From the NCBI GenBank assembly GCA_025267735.1, contig CM046301.1, positions 68,591,872-68,655,871 on the forward strand: a stretch of 64,000 nucleotides of DNA. Direction: 5' to 3'. Shown piece by piece: positions 35,805-47,700 of this stretch (position 1 is its first letter; every line of letters begins with the position of its first letter). The position numbers and the translations under genes are program-made. This DNA is from Mactra quadrangularis (Eukaryota; Mollusca; Bivalvia; Venerida; Mactridae). Below the pieces are notes generated by a model that saw only the letters and a program-made list of their open reading frames with translations, did not search any database and had not been told where the DNA came from.

Positions 35805-37041
35805 TCAATCATGAACAAAACCATGGTTAGATGCAGGTGAACAAACTATAACAGGGATATTAGATAACAAATGATTTGTATCTGAATCATCATCATCACC
35901 AACCAAATCATTCATATAAATATCAGTACGTTCATCTTCATCAACAACACCATTAACTTTGCCATCACTTCTAGCATCATCATTAACACCATTACCAGCA
36001 GCATAAGTAACACCACCATCACCACCATTAATATCACCACCATCATCATCATCATCATCACCACCTACATTATCATAAATTGATGTAAAAGTAGGAACAT
36101 CTTTCTTATTGGATAAGCTACTTTCTTCAGTACTTCCATCATGCTGTAACCTTGGTAACTTGTTATCATCATCCAGCAACCAACTGACATCTATATCAGT
36201 ATCAGGACATGTTTTAACATGACTTGATTCTTTGAAACTTCGAGCCGAGTTGTCTCCTCTGGCAAGATAATCTCCACTTTCAGTTGGATTGTCTCCCCTA
36301 TTTAGATCCCTACTCTCAGCTTGGTTGTCTCCCTTGTTAAGATACCATACACTCTCAGCTTGGTTGTCTCCCTTGTTTAGAAACCCTACAATCTCAGCTT
36401 GGTTTTCTTCTCTGGTTGGATCTTTAATTTCAGCTGGGTTTCCTCCCCTGATTAAATAATCTCTACTTTCATTTAAGTTGTTTCCTCTGTTTTGATAATC
36501 TCTACTCTCTACTGGATTGTCTCCCCTGGCTAGATAATCTCTACTCGCTACTGGATTGTCTCCCCTGGTTAGATAATCTCTACTCTCTACTGGATTGTCT
36601 CCCCTGGTTAGATAATCTCTACTCGCTACTGGATTGTCTACCCTGGCTGGATAATCTCTACTCCCTACAGAGTTGACTCCCCTGTTCAGATAATCACTAT
36701 TTTCCACAGGGCTGTCTCCCCTGGCTGGATAATCTCTACTTCCTGTTGAATTGTCTCCTCTTGAAAGGGTATTCTCATTTTCTTCAAAGGAGTTATCAGC
36801 CCCTACAGCTACAGAATGTGATGTAACCTCTCTTTGTTGGAAAGCATTATACTGTACCCTATAAGGTGGTGGTTGTGAATCAACTAAAAGTCTACAAGTT
36901 TCATCATCTGTGTCTGTATTATCACACTGTACGAAGGAGTCACGACTATTTGTTGAAGGTCTTCCTTGATAGCCAACTGTCTGTATTCCATTGTCTATGC
37001 AATATACAAGAGGTTTCTTACTGGGAACTTTTTCAGGTGCT
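35805..37041 (-). CDS. Transporter exon 6: cytosolic tail with RDYLTRGDNPVES repeats
   Basis: 1,237 nt, phase 2 in, to the stop at 35805. It opens APEKVPSKKPLVYCIDNG, has a PPPYRVQY motif (a PPxY-like WW ligand), then about 13 units of RDYLTRGDNPVES-type sequence (36240-36790), then KDVPTFTSIYDNVG, a DDDDDDGGD run and PVIVCSPASNHGF at the end. RGD triplets come from the repeat; in a presumed cytosolic tail they are unlikely to bind integrins. The repeat units are 42 bp in DNA and decay toward the C-terminal side. Confidence 0.85.
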
Positions 37042-40000
37042 CTGAAGTAAACAAAAACAAACGTTTGAATTACTGATGATTGTAGTAAAAGAACTATGTT
37101 TAAATAATTTTTACAGGCAAATACATGTTCTCAATACCGTTATCAGCTTGGGTCAACTAATCTTAGCCTCTGAATGGATAGTAAGATTAAAAGACTTCCT
37201 TCATATAAGTAACAAAAGTTTTACAAAAAGTCTCAGGCACCATAAAACAAAAATCAAGAAAAGTCTATGAAGAAAACGATAGATACAAATAATCAGAGGT
37301 TAAAACTTACCCAGTACTATAGATGTATATAGCTGGAATTATTATACATAGTGCAGCTATACTTATCCATGTAGATAAATAAGCATGTGGATGCCATTTA
37401 AGTGTCTTCTCATCAAATAATGTCAGAAATATATAGAGTAATGGAGTTGGTAACGCCTGAAATAAAACATAATAGAGAAAGAATAAATGAGTTAAATGTT
37501 CATTTATTTAGTTTTTTTTACAAGAAGTGGACAACTGATTAATGTTCAAACTAATCGCTCACAGATTTGTTTTTTCTTAATTATTTAACTTCTCCATGAA
37601 CAGTGTGTTGGTCAATTGACTCCAGCCAAAACTGAAATTTGTTACAAAAAGGTGTAAAGCACTGTAAAACCAGAACCAGACAAATTGAAAATATAAATGT
37701 TACCTATAAAAATCCATGTACTAAGCTTGGATGGAACCCATGACTTACTCAGTTGTATGCAGACATTTTATCTTGTTGCCATAGAAGCTAGCTTGAAGGC
37801 AAGGGAGTACAAATGTTGTATTTTATTTCCCCTATTCACATCACCTCTGTTTCAGAATTATATAAACTTTATTTAGATTATCAATTTAATTAAATCAAAT
37901 GATACAATCACACCCTTCCTAGCGGGTTATTATGTTGGCGGCAATTTGAAACCCTATAAAAGCCCATGGTCCAAACTAGGATTAAACCCTTGACCTTCTG
38001 AGACATAAGCAAACACACATGTCTCAGTAAAGACAAAGGAGTAAAACTGATGTATCATATCTCTGGTATATAGATGAAATAACTTACTGAAATGAGTACA
38101 AGAAAGTTGGCACCTTCCATATAGCGTAGAATATAAACATTAGTAAGTCTGTTGATGAAGATTAGAACTATACAAATACTTGATATTACATGTATTCCTC
38201 CAGTACATCCTTCATAACCAAAGAAACATTTTACATTAAACCATATTCTGAAAAATATATATTATATTTGTGTAATTTACCAAGTCATTTCAGACATATT
38301 GTATTTTACCAAGATACCTCAGGTATAAAAAAGTAGCATATGTGTAGCATAAGCTTTACTGTAGAATATACATAAACCATATATGCTCAAATAAAAATTC
38401 TGAAAGCCAAAAACAATCTTTATGGTCCTAGTAGAGGAACCTTAATACAATGGATTTTTTTCAAGTGGAATTTATAATTCAATAAGTAGGTCTCTACACC
38501 AGTATCATTATAATATTGAATGGTGTGTTGTATGTTTGATAGATATATCATATAGATCAATCTGACCAATATAGAGCCGTATTAATTAGCACTTTATATT
38601 CAGTTCTGCAACTTGTGTACAAGACCCACATACCTAACTAAATCAATTTAAAAATTAAAATGACATATTAAACTAAATATAATTACCCTTTCCCAAACAT
38701 TGGTATATTACTATACATTCCGAATCCAGGTACACAGTCAGTCCAGAACAAAAACAATAAGGTTAGTAGACTAAAGAAATAACTCCAATATAAAAAGTAA
38801 ATCATATTCATGAAGTCGGGTTGATTTCTATGAGGAAATATAACTTTGACTGTTTTCTCAGAGAATATGAAAGACACTGCAGCAGGAATCTAAAATATAA
38901 ATGTATGTTTAAAGGGATATACAGGTAAATGACTGTGCCAAAAATATAGAACCAAGTTTAGCCTTTAAAACAGTGTTAAGAACGTAAGAAATTATTACTA
39001 ATAACATATGTCACTTATAACATTCAACAGAAGGAATTAAAACATGTGGCATACACATTGTTGAAAACAAAAGTAGGATACTGAGGGAATCACCAAGCTA
39101 TTTATAGATTTGTTTTATGTCGCACTTGCTGAAATTTAACATTTTCATAGGTCGCTTCTTGTCTTTTCACCATTCTTAGGCAGTTAAGATATCTTTTTAA
39201 TAGAATTATACTCATGTTGCGCAACAACAATCTCTAGTATCTTCTCATCAGTAAATGCATATTTTAACACTAATCTATTTTTGGCTAACCTGACCCACGT
39301 GGGTCTAGTTAGGAAACACCCCAAATATATTTAGATAAATTATAGAAATATTTTGCCATGTAATACATCAGTTTGCCTGTTTCAATCACAATTATAACAA
39401 GAGCTGTCAGAGGAGACAGCATGCTCGACTTAGTAAGTGTTTGTCACAGGAGATGTGGTTGATGATAAGGAACATACATATTTTAAAATTTGAAAATATA
39501 ACCTTAACAAATTCAAAGAAAAAAAGAAATAAATAGAAAACTATAAGTTCAAGGGGGATAACTCTGAAAAAATGTATAAGGAGTTATGAATCTTGTCACA
39601 TTGGATGTGGTTGATAATAAGGAACATATATTTAAAGTCAATACCTAAAGAAATAAAACAGTTGCAGTAAAAACAAATATTTATTAAAGAAAACTATAAG
39701 TTCAAGGGGGATAACTTTGAAATTAATATATACGGAGTTATGAACCTTGTCACATGAGATGTAGTTGATAATAAGGAACATATATTTAAAGTTTGAAATC
39801 AATACCTAAAGAAATAAAACAGTTGCAGTAAAAACAAACATTTTTTAAAGAAAACTCTAAGTTCAAGGGGAGATAATTCTGAAAAAAAATGCATTCGGAG
39901 TTATGGACCATGTCACATGAGATGTGGTTGATAGAAAGGAACATATATTTAAAGTTTGAAGTTAATATCTTAAGAAATAACAAAGATACAGAAGAAAGTA

Positions 40001-42569
40001 TTTTACTGCACAAAAACTTTAATCTGTGCACAAAAACTTTAATCAGTTCAAGGGGAGATAATTCTTGAAAAAAATGTGTTTGGAGTTATGGACCTTGTCA
40101 CATGAGATGTGGTTGATAGTAAAGAACATATATTTAAAGTTTGAAGTTAATATCTTAAGAAATAACAAAGATATAGAAGAAAGTATTTTACTGCACAAAA
40201 ACTTTAATCAGAAGTGTGGACGCGGACGCGGACGCCGGGGCGAGTAGGAGAGCTCTACATTACTTCGTAAAGTCGAGCTAAAAATATAATGCAGAACCAA
40301 GAAAATTGGAACTGAAAATTTTGCCCACTAATACCTTTAACATACGAGCAGGCTTATTTGTGCATACTACAGAAAATAAACTGTTTGGAATATCCCATAC
40401 CAAAACCCTTTTTTAAACTAGGTTAAAAGCCATGTCAACACAATTTAGGTTCTTTTACAGAGCCCAGGGCACCTAACATACCCTTCCTGGACCCTTGTCT
40501 ATAACTCAGTATCCTTCAACAAGACTGGCAACTTCTTGATATACCTTATTATTTGAAGACAATTGAAATTTTGTCGAACTTTCATGCAACAGTATTTATT
40601 ACTACACCTGGAGGCAGTCTAAGAAATTAGAGGGTGTTGTGTTATTTGCCCGTACAACCATTTTTAAGTGCGGGCAACCATTAATTTCTCTTGGGCAACT
40701 AAAATTTTGCAAATGTGATTTAGTGCTTGCTCGTAAAATGATCTGTATGGACAACCACTTTCGTAGACTGGGGTGAGATTCAAACCCTACCCCTTCAGAG
40801 CACTAGATTTAAAATCTGGGCCCACTACCAATTGTCCTCCAGACTAGAGTACATCAATCATATGATATTAAAATCATGATAACTCCTCTGACCAAGGTTA
40901 TTTCAACAGATAAAACAAGTAAATCTGTGAGCTAATGCTCACTAGTGATACCCCCGCAAAAATCTAAAAATATGCGAAAAACAGGAAGTAGATGAGCAAG
41001 AAGCATGAAATCGCTTTACACCACATAGGACTATGGGATGAAGCAATATGCAAAGTATTAGGCTGCTGCATGTTATAGTTGCTGAGAAAACTGCGACGGA
41101 AATTTTGTAACGGACTGACGGACGGGGGTAAAACAGTATACCCCCCTCTTCTTCGAAGCGGGGGTATAATAATCACACTTGGGCATTCTCTAACATAATG
41201 TAATACTAAACATTGAATACTTACAATTCCAAAGAAGAAACATAATACCCATAAAGCATTAGTATGTCCATAGACATCTTCAGATATAGGATATATACTT
41301 TCATCTTTCAGTGAGGGAAACAACATAGGTATAAGTAATGTATACTGTGCAAACAATACTAACAATGCACATAACAGTTTTCTACATGTAGGTCTCTTTC
41401 TTAAAGCAATAAGTCTGAAATAAAAACTTTCATAATTCAACAACAAGTTAACATGATTGCAATCCAATAAAAATCCATGGTCAGAACATGTATCAGGGGC
41501 AGATCCAGACTTTCTAGGGGGGGGTCCGAACTTTTTCTAGGGGGGGGGGGTCCAAACTTTCGAACCACAACCACATTATACACATTTTGCCAAATAATGC
41601 AACATATTAACAATAAAAACTACATTACCATTAAATCTATGTTAAGTACCGGGAAAATGTGCTTTATGCCACTTAAAAATGACATACCGTCAATAAATAC
41701 ACTAAAGGAAAGGTACATTTTAGAAATTCTAGGGGGGTGGGGGGTCTCCCAGCTAGATCTGCCTAGATGTGTATCAAACTCAAGGCATCCAGAGTTGTAA
41801 GTGGACACCACATGATCACTTTACCTTTTTTTAACTTTAACTATGCTGTTACAAGTTTTTTTGGGTTACAAACAAATCATGTGACCACTCTTATCTAAAT
41901 CAAGCTTATTAATTCAATATCTTGCTTTCAGATTATTTCACATTGTTTCAGTAACCATCACTGAAACAGTCCCCAAATTTTTGTCCAAAAACATTACATA
42001 CCACAAAACAAAATCAATTTAAGATAACAGCAAGTACCAACACATTAACCAATAGCCCCCCCTCCTAGGATAAAAAAATAATATAAGCACTTGTACGAAA
42101 AGTAAGTTACTGACCTCAGTATAAAAACAGCTGGTATCATCAAGTTTAACAGTACAGCTTGTAGATAGGGTGGTGTTCTACATCCACTTTGTGCGTACAT
42201 AAAACACAGAACTGATACTATGTTAGATGAACCAATCAAAGCAAACTGACTCTTCTCATAGTTCACTTCATAACTTGTTATCAGATTGAAACATGGACAC
42301 TGATAAAATACGAATAGAGTTCCGAAGAAGATAAATGCAAAGCATTCAGACATAAGTAAAGTAAAGAAAGGATCAATCTGACCATAGTCTACTGTTGTGT
42401 TACAGTTTGTGAAGTTAGTATATTTAGTATATTTATCATTGTAGAAGTTTGTCCAATCTTGTTGTAGTATTTCTACAGAGGTTCTAGTTGCTATGGAGAT
42501 GAACACAAGGAATCCTGATACAACCAGTGGAAGACTTCTAGGTCTGGGTTCATCTATTTCATTATCCAT
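35805..42569 (-). CDS. CRT-like multi-pass membrane transporter, six exons (whole gene)
   Basis: Six phase-compatible exons on the minus strand (42569-42115, 41414-41225, 38889-38687, 38247-38088, 37456-37311, 37041-35805) give a predicted 796-aa protein. The first ~385 residues hold about ten hydrophobic segments, with SSNIVSVLCFM, PPYLQAVLLNLMIPAVFI and LRKRPTCRK, then a Cys-containing loop (FFGYEGCTGG) and a paired C-terminal helix hairpin. Arrangement and motifs resemble CRT-like transporters (chloroquine-resistance-transporter relatives in the drug/metabolite superfamily, typically vacuolar/lysosomal). The last ~410 residues are a hydrophilic tail with 14-residue repeats and an acidic Asp run. 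The family call is by motif memory; another DMT family is possible. It is head-to-head with TRPT1 copy B. Confidence 0.65.
36240..36790 (-). repeat. 42-bp coding minisatellite (about 13 units)
   Basis: In-frame units encode xSRDYLxRGDNPVE. The central four or five (about 36500-36640) are nearly identical; outer ones vary (NKGDNQAES, REENQAEI). Confidence 0.9.
37311..37456 (-). CDS. Transporter exon 5
   Basis: 146 nt, phase 0 to phase 2. Encodes ALPTPLLYIFLTLFDEKTLK, then HPHAYLSTWISIAALCIIIP and AIYIYSTG, the last two predicted helices. ATTTCAG acceptor, GTAAGT donor. A relic of this exon is at 26519-26575. Confidence 0.8.
38088..38247 (-). CDS. Transporter exon 4
   Basis: 160 nt, phase 2 to phase 0. 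Encodes (G)IWFNVKCFFGYEGCTGGIHV, ISSICIVLIFINRLTNVYIL and RYMEGANFLVLIS: a Cys-bearing loop and two helices. TTTTTCAG acceptor, GTAAGT donor. Confidence 0.8.
38687..38889 (-). CDS. Transporter exon 3
   Basis: 203 nt, phase 0 to phase 2. Encodes IPAAVSFIFSEKTVKVIFPH, then MIYFLYWSYFFSLLTLLFLF and TDCVPGFGMYSNIPMFGKG. TATTTTAG acceptor, GTAATT donor. Confidence 0.8.
39395..40280 (+). mobile_element. Tandem-core element II in transporter intron 2
   Basis: Left end ATAACAAGAGCTGTCAGAGG, then GCATGCTCGACTTAG; right end TACTTCGTAAAGTCGAGCTA, with AAGTCGAGC inverted to the left end. In between are five units of ~155-185 bp (each with GTCACA-GAGATGTGGTTGAT and GGAACATATATTTAAAG) and a GGACGCGGACGCGGACGCC microsatellite. 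Same plan as element I, with unrelated core sequence. Confidence 0.75.
40764..40850 (-). mobile_element. tRNA-like SINE head, minus strand
   Basis: Reverse strand reads ACAATTGGTAGTGGGCC (A-box-like) and GGGTAGGGTTTGAATCTC (B-box-like) about 45 nt apart. The sequence does not fold as a full tRNA, so this is a SINE relic and not a tRNA gene. Confidence 0.5.
40931..41169 (+). mobile_element. Short tandem-core-type element III
   Basis: Left GCTCACTAGTGATACCCCCGC-type end (first 20 bases from 40931) and right GAAGCGGGGGTATAA are inverted; AACGGACTGACGGACGGGG lies just before the terminal hairpin. The core is a single unit. Same architecture as elements I and II. Confidence 0.6.
41225..41414 (-). 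CDS. Transporter exon 2
   Basis: 190 nt, phase 2 to phase 0. Encodes (R)LIALRKRPTCRKLLCALL, VLFAQYTLLIPMLFPSLKDE and YGHTNALWVLCFFFGI. TATTTCAG acceptor, GTAAGT donor. Confidence 0.8.
41494..41766. mobile_element. hAT-like MITE in transporter intron 1
   Basis: Begins CAGGGGCAGATCCAGACTTT and ends CTAGATCTGCCTAG; GGCAGATC is inverted at the ends. Flanks ACATGTAT (41486-41493) and ATGTGTAT (41767-41774) look like a decayed 8-bp duplication (6 of 8). G-runs lie near both ends. The 107-codon frame over it is not a gene. Confidence 0.65.
42115..42569 (-). CDS. Transporter exon 1 (start codon)
   Basis: 455 nt, ATG at 42569, leaving in phase 2. Encodes MDNEIDEPRPRSLPLVVSGF, an extracellular/luminal-type loop with NFTNCNTT (N-glycosylation sequons), then FFTLLMSECFAFIFFGTLFV and SQFALIGSSNIVSVLCFMYA. 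The short acidic N-terminus before the first helix suggests a cytosolic start. The next in-frame ATG would remove the first helix. Confidence 0.8.
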
Positions 42570-42689
42570 TATTCTATATACCCTAAGAACTTAATCTGTG
42601 TAACAAATACGAAACTGAAATAGACAAAAAAGAGGCATTGATTTTTTTTATATTTTTTGTGCATGAACATTTTCCCAGGTCATTTAAGG

Positions 42690-44070
42690 TAGCTGCCTCA
42701 TCTATGAATAAATGAATAAAATAGATCATTGCATCTAAAAAAATTAGACCATTGCGTCTAATAATAAATGAATAATATAGATAATTACATCTTAAATAAT
42801 AAATGAATAAAATATATCATTGTAAAGATCTTAAATAATAAAGGAACAAAATAGATCATTGCAAATATCTTAAAAAATAAATAAATAAAAAGATTATTGC
42901 ATCTTAAATAATAAATGAATAAAAAATATCATTGCAAATATCTTAAATAATAAATGAATGAAATAGATAATTGCAAATATCTTAAAAAATAAATGAATAA
43001 AAAAGATCATTGCATCTTAAGTAATAAATGAATAAAAAAAGATCATTGCATCTTAAATAATAAATGAATAAAAAAGATCATTGCATCTTAAATAATAAAT
43101 GAATAAAAAAAGAACATTGCATCTTAAATAATAAATGAATGAAATAGAACATTGCAAATATCTTAAAAAATAAATGAATAAAAAAGATCATTGCATCTTA
43201 AATAATAAATGAATAAAAAAGATCATTGCATCTTAAATAATAAATGAATAAAAAAAGATCATTGCATCTTAAATAATAAATGAATAAAACATATTATTGC
43301 AAATATCTTAAATAATAAATGAATGAAATAGATCATTGCAAATATCTTAAAAAATAAATGAATAAAAAAAAAGATCATTGCATCTTAAATAACAAATGAA
43401 TAAAAAAAGAACATTGCATCTTAAATAATAAATGGAAAAAAAGATCATTGCAAAGAACTTAAATAATAAATGAATAAAATAGATCATTGCATCTTAAATA
43501 ATAAATGAATAAAATAGATCAGGGAATCATCTATGTCTCAGAATAGATCATTGCAAAAATCTTAAATAATAAATGAATAAAATAGATCATTGCAAAGATC
43601 TTAAATAATAAATGAATTAAATAGATCATTGCAAAGATCTTAAATAATAAATGAATATAATAGATTATTGCAAAGGTCTTAAATAATTAATGAATAAAAT
43701 AGATCATTGCAAAGATCTTAAATAATTAATGAATAAAATAGATCATTGCAAATATCTTAAATAATAAATGAATATAATAGATCATTGCAAAGATCTTAAA
43801 TAATTAATGAATAAAAAAGATCATTGCATCTTAAATAATAAATGAATAGCGATAAAATATATCATTGTAAATATCTTAAATAATTAATGAATAAAACAGT
43901 CTTCACCTTAGTTGTTTTTCAGCACTAGCCCGGTCAGGCTACCAGGAAGCAATTTTCACTAGCCCCAATCCAAATTCACAAGCCTGAACCATTTTGCAGA
44001 GAAATGTCCTTTAATTAAAATAGATCATTGCATCTTAAATAATAAATGAATGAAATAGATCATTGCAGAT
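42690..44070. repeat. 35-39-bp minisatellite in the divergent promoter region
   Basis: About 35 units alternate between a 35-bp form (ATTGCATCTTAAATAATAAA) and a 39-bp form with ATTGCAAAGATCTTAAATAA. A ~110-bp unrelated patch (43900-44010, with CACTAGCCC) splits the array. It fills most of the space between the transporter ATG (42569) and the TRPT1 ATG (44692). Confidence 0.95.
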
Positions 44071-44484
44071 CTACCCAAGAACAGTTATTGAGCACAGGTT
44101 TATAACCCCAAATCTTTTTTGCAATGACTGGAGTGATCATTTTCAGAAAAAAGAAACTGGCTATAGTGAGCAAAGTACAAATTCCATTCTCAAACCAAGG
44201 AAGGACCCCATATAATAGGGTCCTTGCTCAAACCTAGATTTTATACCTGACAAATTTAAAAGTAATACAAACAGCAGAATAATTACCAAACGCTACGCAA
44301 TCAGGCTACTTCGCCAAGTTCATCATTAGTTCAAATTTTCTGCATTTTCTAAACACGCATTTCACAAATCACATGCAAATAAAATGGATGCAGCGTTCCA
44401 CTGACCTACTTGGGCCAATTTTCCGAAATCGTCGAAAACGAAAGTAGAAACGTTATTTTGGTTCTACACTTCGTGTACGCTTGA

Positions 44485-44491
44485 TATAAAA
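44485..44491 (+). promoter_or_regulatory. Candidate TATA box for TRPT1 copy B
   Basis: TATAAAA about 200 bp upstream of the start codon, in locally less AT-rich sequence, followed by GGGACGTCACTC (CRE-like) near 44530. Position fits a promoter, but such motifs are common by chance. Confidence 0.25.
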
Positions 44492-44691
44492 CAGGTGCTA
44501 GAGCGGGATTCAAGACATCGGTTTTACTAAGGGACGTCACTCTGATAACTTTTTAATTATTGCACAAGTTTCTCTAAAAATGGAATCCCCGTATGAGTTC
44601 TATTTTCCGAAAATTGATTCATTCACGTAACCTTAGTTTTAGAGAACGACTTGTTTTAATAAAGTTGAAAAAGAAACCGATTGTTCTAACT

Positions 44692-44701
44692 ATGGCTGCT
44701 C
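44692..44701 (+). CDS. TRPT1: TRPT1 copy B exon 1 (start codon, 10 coding nt)
   Basis: ATGGCTGCTC followed by GTAAGTATG, a near-perfect donor. Its phase 1 matches exon 2, giving MAAPGSYPQPGADD. Chosen because it is the nearest upstream ATG with an immediate strong donor in the right phase; the upstream A-C-T context is acceptable. Transcript data would settle it. Confidence 0.65.
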
Positions 44702-47700
44702 GTAAGTATGAAATATCTTTTAATTTATAAAAGACTTCTAAAATGGTTGAATGACTAGATAAGTTCTAGAATCTGATTCTATTTGTTTTTATAGTTGAGG
44801 TCTTGGAAATATGCAGCCAACTAAATTTTGTCAAAATATGTTCAACTCAAAAAGGGGCATTAGTTTTTGCTGAAATTTTCATTCACGCATGATGATAATA
44901 ATGTATTGAAATTCACTCTTCCACAAAGATGGAAACTTATATATAAATGCATGCATAAATGCCAAATTTTCTTAGAAAGATAGAAAGGGATTTGAACCCT
45001 TACTCCTTTCGAGACACTAGATACGAAATCCCTGTGTGCTACCATCTGTGCTACAAACCCGTTCTTTTTTATATCTTAACTGGGAAAATATGTTAATTTC
45101 TTAAGGGTGTATCAGGATTTGAAATTGAAAAAATCTATGAAGTGGGTGTGGTTACATATAAAAATATCCATAAATTCCAAAATAATTTTGATCTATTTTG
45201 TAAGTGATACGTCAAGTGTATAGACAGGACAATGGAAATATAAAAAACTCAACAAATAAGACATTTAGAAAGAAATGAAAAATTTAACCTAACCTTGAAA
45301 TAGCCTTCCGAACGTAAGTCAAAACACATAATTAAAGTTCTTAAAGTAATATGATGCAAAGTCACACAAGCCTGAAATAGAAAGAGTGAATATATCCAGT
45401 GGACAAAGACCAATTTACATTTATCGAGATTTCCTTTTAAGGTATTGACTTTTGAATGATGTTAGACTTTCAGCCAGTCGAATGTTAAGAGGAATTTCAT
45501 TCCATATAACTGATCCTGAATATGCTAGGGATTTACTGAAGAATTCAAGTTTAGGTTTTGGGACGTACAGTTGTTTATTAGAATTTGACCTTTATTTAGA
45601 GTTGCTGAAAGAGACAAATTTATTATTTAAATAATCTGGAGCATTGTTGTTAAGGGATTTGTAATGTACAGAACAGAGTGTAGTCAACACAGTCTCAGCC
45701 GTTCTCCAGAAATCGTTACCATTTTGAAAAGTAAAATGTCGAAAAATGAACTTACTGTAAACATTTATTTTTCAACATAATTGCAAAATTCAAACCCTTG
45801 TGGTCTCGAAACCAAAGTATAACGCACACCATTCTAAGACTGAGAAAGATATACGAGTTCAAAAAGTATACATCAACTCCTACGTTACGGAGCATAGAAT
45901 CACGAGCTCAAATGGTTAATACTTAGTTTTAAAATGCAAGTCTGTATTTCTGTCCGTGTAAGTATCGAATATCATTCAATGGTGAGTAGTGAAACAAATT
46001 TAGGCAAACTATTTGCAATATATACATGATTGTCAGAATAGCGCAAGTAGAATTCGTCATCTTTTTTTGTTGTTAAGATAAGATAACGTAAAACAATTAT
46101 GTCAACATGTGTATTTGTCACATACAGACATGTGGAACATTCTTTTCCAAATTGATGAAAACGTCAACATATAAGGCACAAAATAAAATGTAAATTAGTT
46201 TGAAACATGGTACCGTATGCTCATACATAATGACATATTTGATGTGCCATGAAGTTACGGAACATAGTAAAAATTAGAAAGTCTTGCCATCTTCAACAAA
46301 ATTGCATTTTATATCGATTAGATAATACAAAAATATAATTTATTAACAGCACAGAGTATGTCTTAATGTTTGTAACAAAATTTAGGTTTAAGTTCTGCCA
46401 TATTACAAAATATCAATAATACAGGCTTTGAATATAACAAATGAGACATATGAAGTAAATGTGATGGCATTAACCTAACTAAAATGCACTTTTACTGATA
46501 TGTTCTAGTGTGTATACCATGTAGATATATATATACGACACTGATCGTGATGAACATTATAAATACATGTAGTCAATAAATTAGCTATTTGCGAAAAAAT
46601 ACTCTGCTAAGCGGCGTTACGGAACATATGTTAAGCACCACGATGAGAAATAGTTATATTAACAACCCATTCGTTTGGGTTTGACATAGTAATATTTGGT
46701 GATTGTGTAGGCCAAATAACTATTATGCAATAAAATGGGTAATTTTAAATCCGGGCGGATTAAAACTCGAGGACGCAATCAGACTAAAACTAGTGAGAAA
46801 CATTTTTATATTGACAATCACATTTTGGAATGAAAACAAATTCAGAAACATTTTTATAAATTTTATGCATAGTTTAGCTTAAATTTAACTTTGGTCAAAC
46901 GTTGCATTTTATTTATACCTAAAATGAAAGGAAACTGTTTTGTCATATGTGTATTTACAAAGTATTTCAAAAAATGAACAGACAAACACTTAGGTATTGC
47001 TAAATTTATTTTGTAATATATTTTATTTTCATTTGAATACTGCAATCACTTAATAACATATTTACTTGATGCTTACCCTATGATAAAAGTTATTAAAGTA
47101 AGAATATCATTGAATAAAAATAAATATTCAGGTATCTGTCGTTAGTTTAGCAAATGTTGTCTTTGAAGAAATGTGATAAGATATTCAATCATATGTTATG
47201 CGTTCCGAGATTCCTAGCGGTTTTATTCGGGTTTTGAATACCTGTTGCGTAGGTGCAAGAGACGTTTAAAAATGTCTTTGTGCAACGTCCTTGATAAGTG
47301 GTCATGTTGAGATTGGTCATCTTTGGTGAAGACATTTTTTAAAAAAAAAAAAAACCTGGAAAATTAAACTAATATCATACAAAATAAAATGGAACTAATG
47401 AATGATATTAACATCCTCAAATCTTTAGACATACTTATTTAGCAGGTCATTGTTTTAATGCGTAAGAATCATTGTTAAGTCGATTCAAACATTCCCAATC
47501 TGTTGAATATTCTTTAGTGTTGTTATGACCATGATTTTGCATACATTGGTTACACAAATATTGTTTTGTTACGAATTGAATCACATACAGGCGTGTCAAA
47601 TCTGTAAATCTCCACAGACGCAACAATTTTCATCAATTTCCATCATATAAGACTGGAAAACATTCAGTTAGTCTGTTTACGAAGTAAAAGTACTGTGATG

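Noticed and set aside
36240..36790. RGD repeats as integrin ligands
   Set aside because: The tail follows the last membrane helix of a transporter and is probably cytosolic; RGD is a by-product of the repeat unit.
41477..41800. 107-codon + frame
   Set aside because: It starts and ends inside a G-rich MITE; no independent support.
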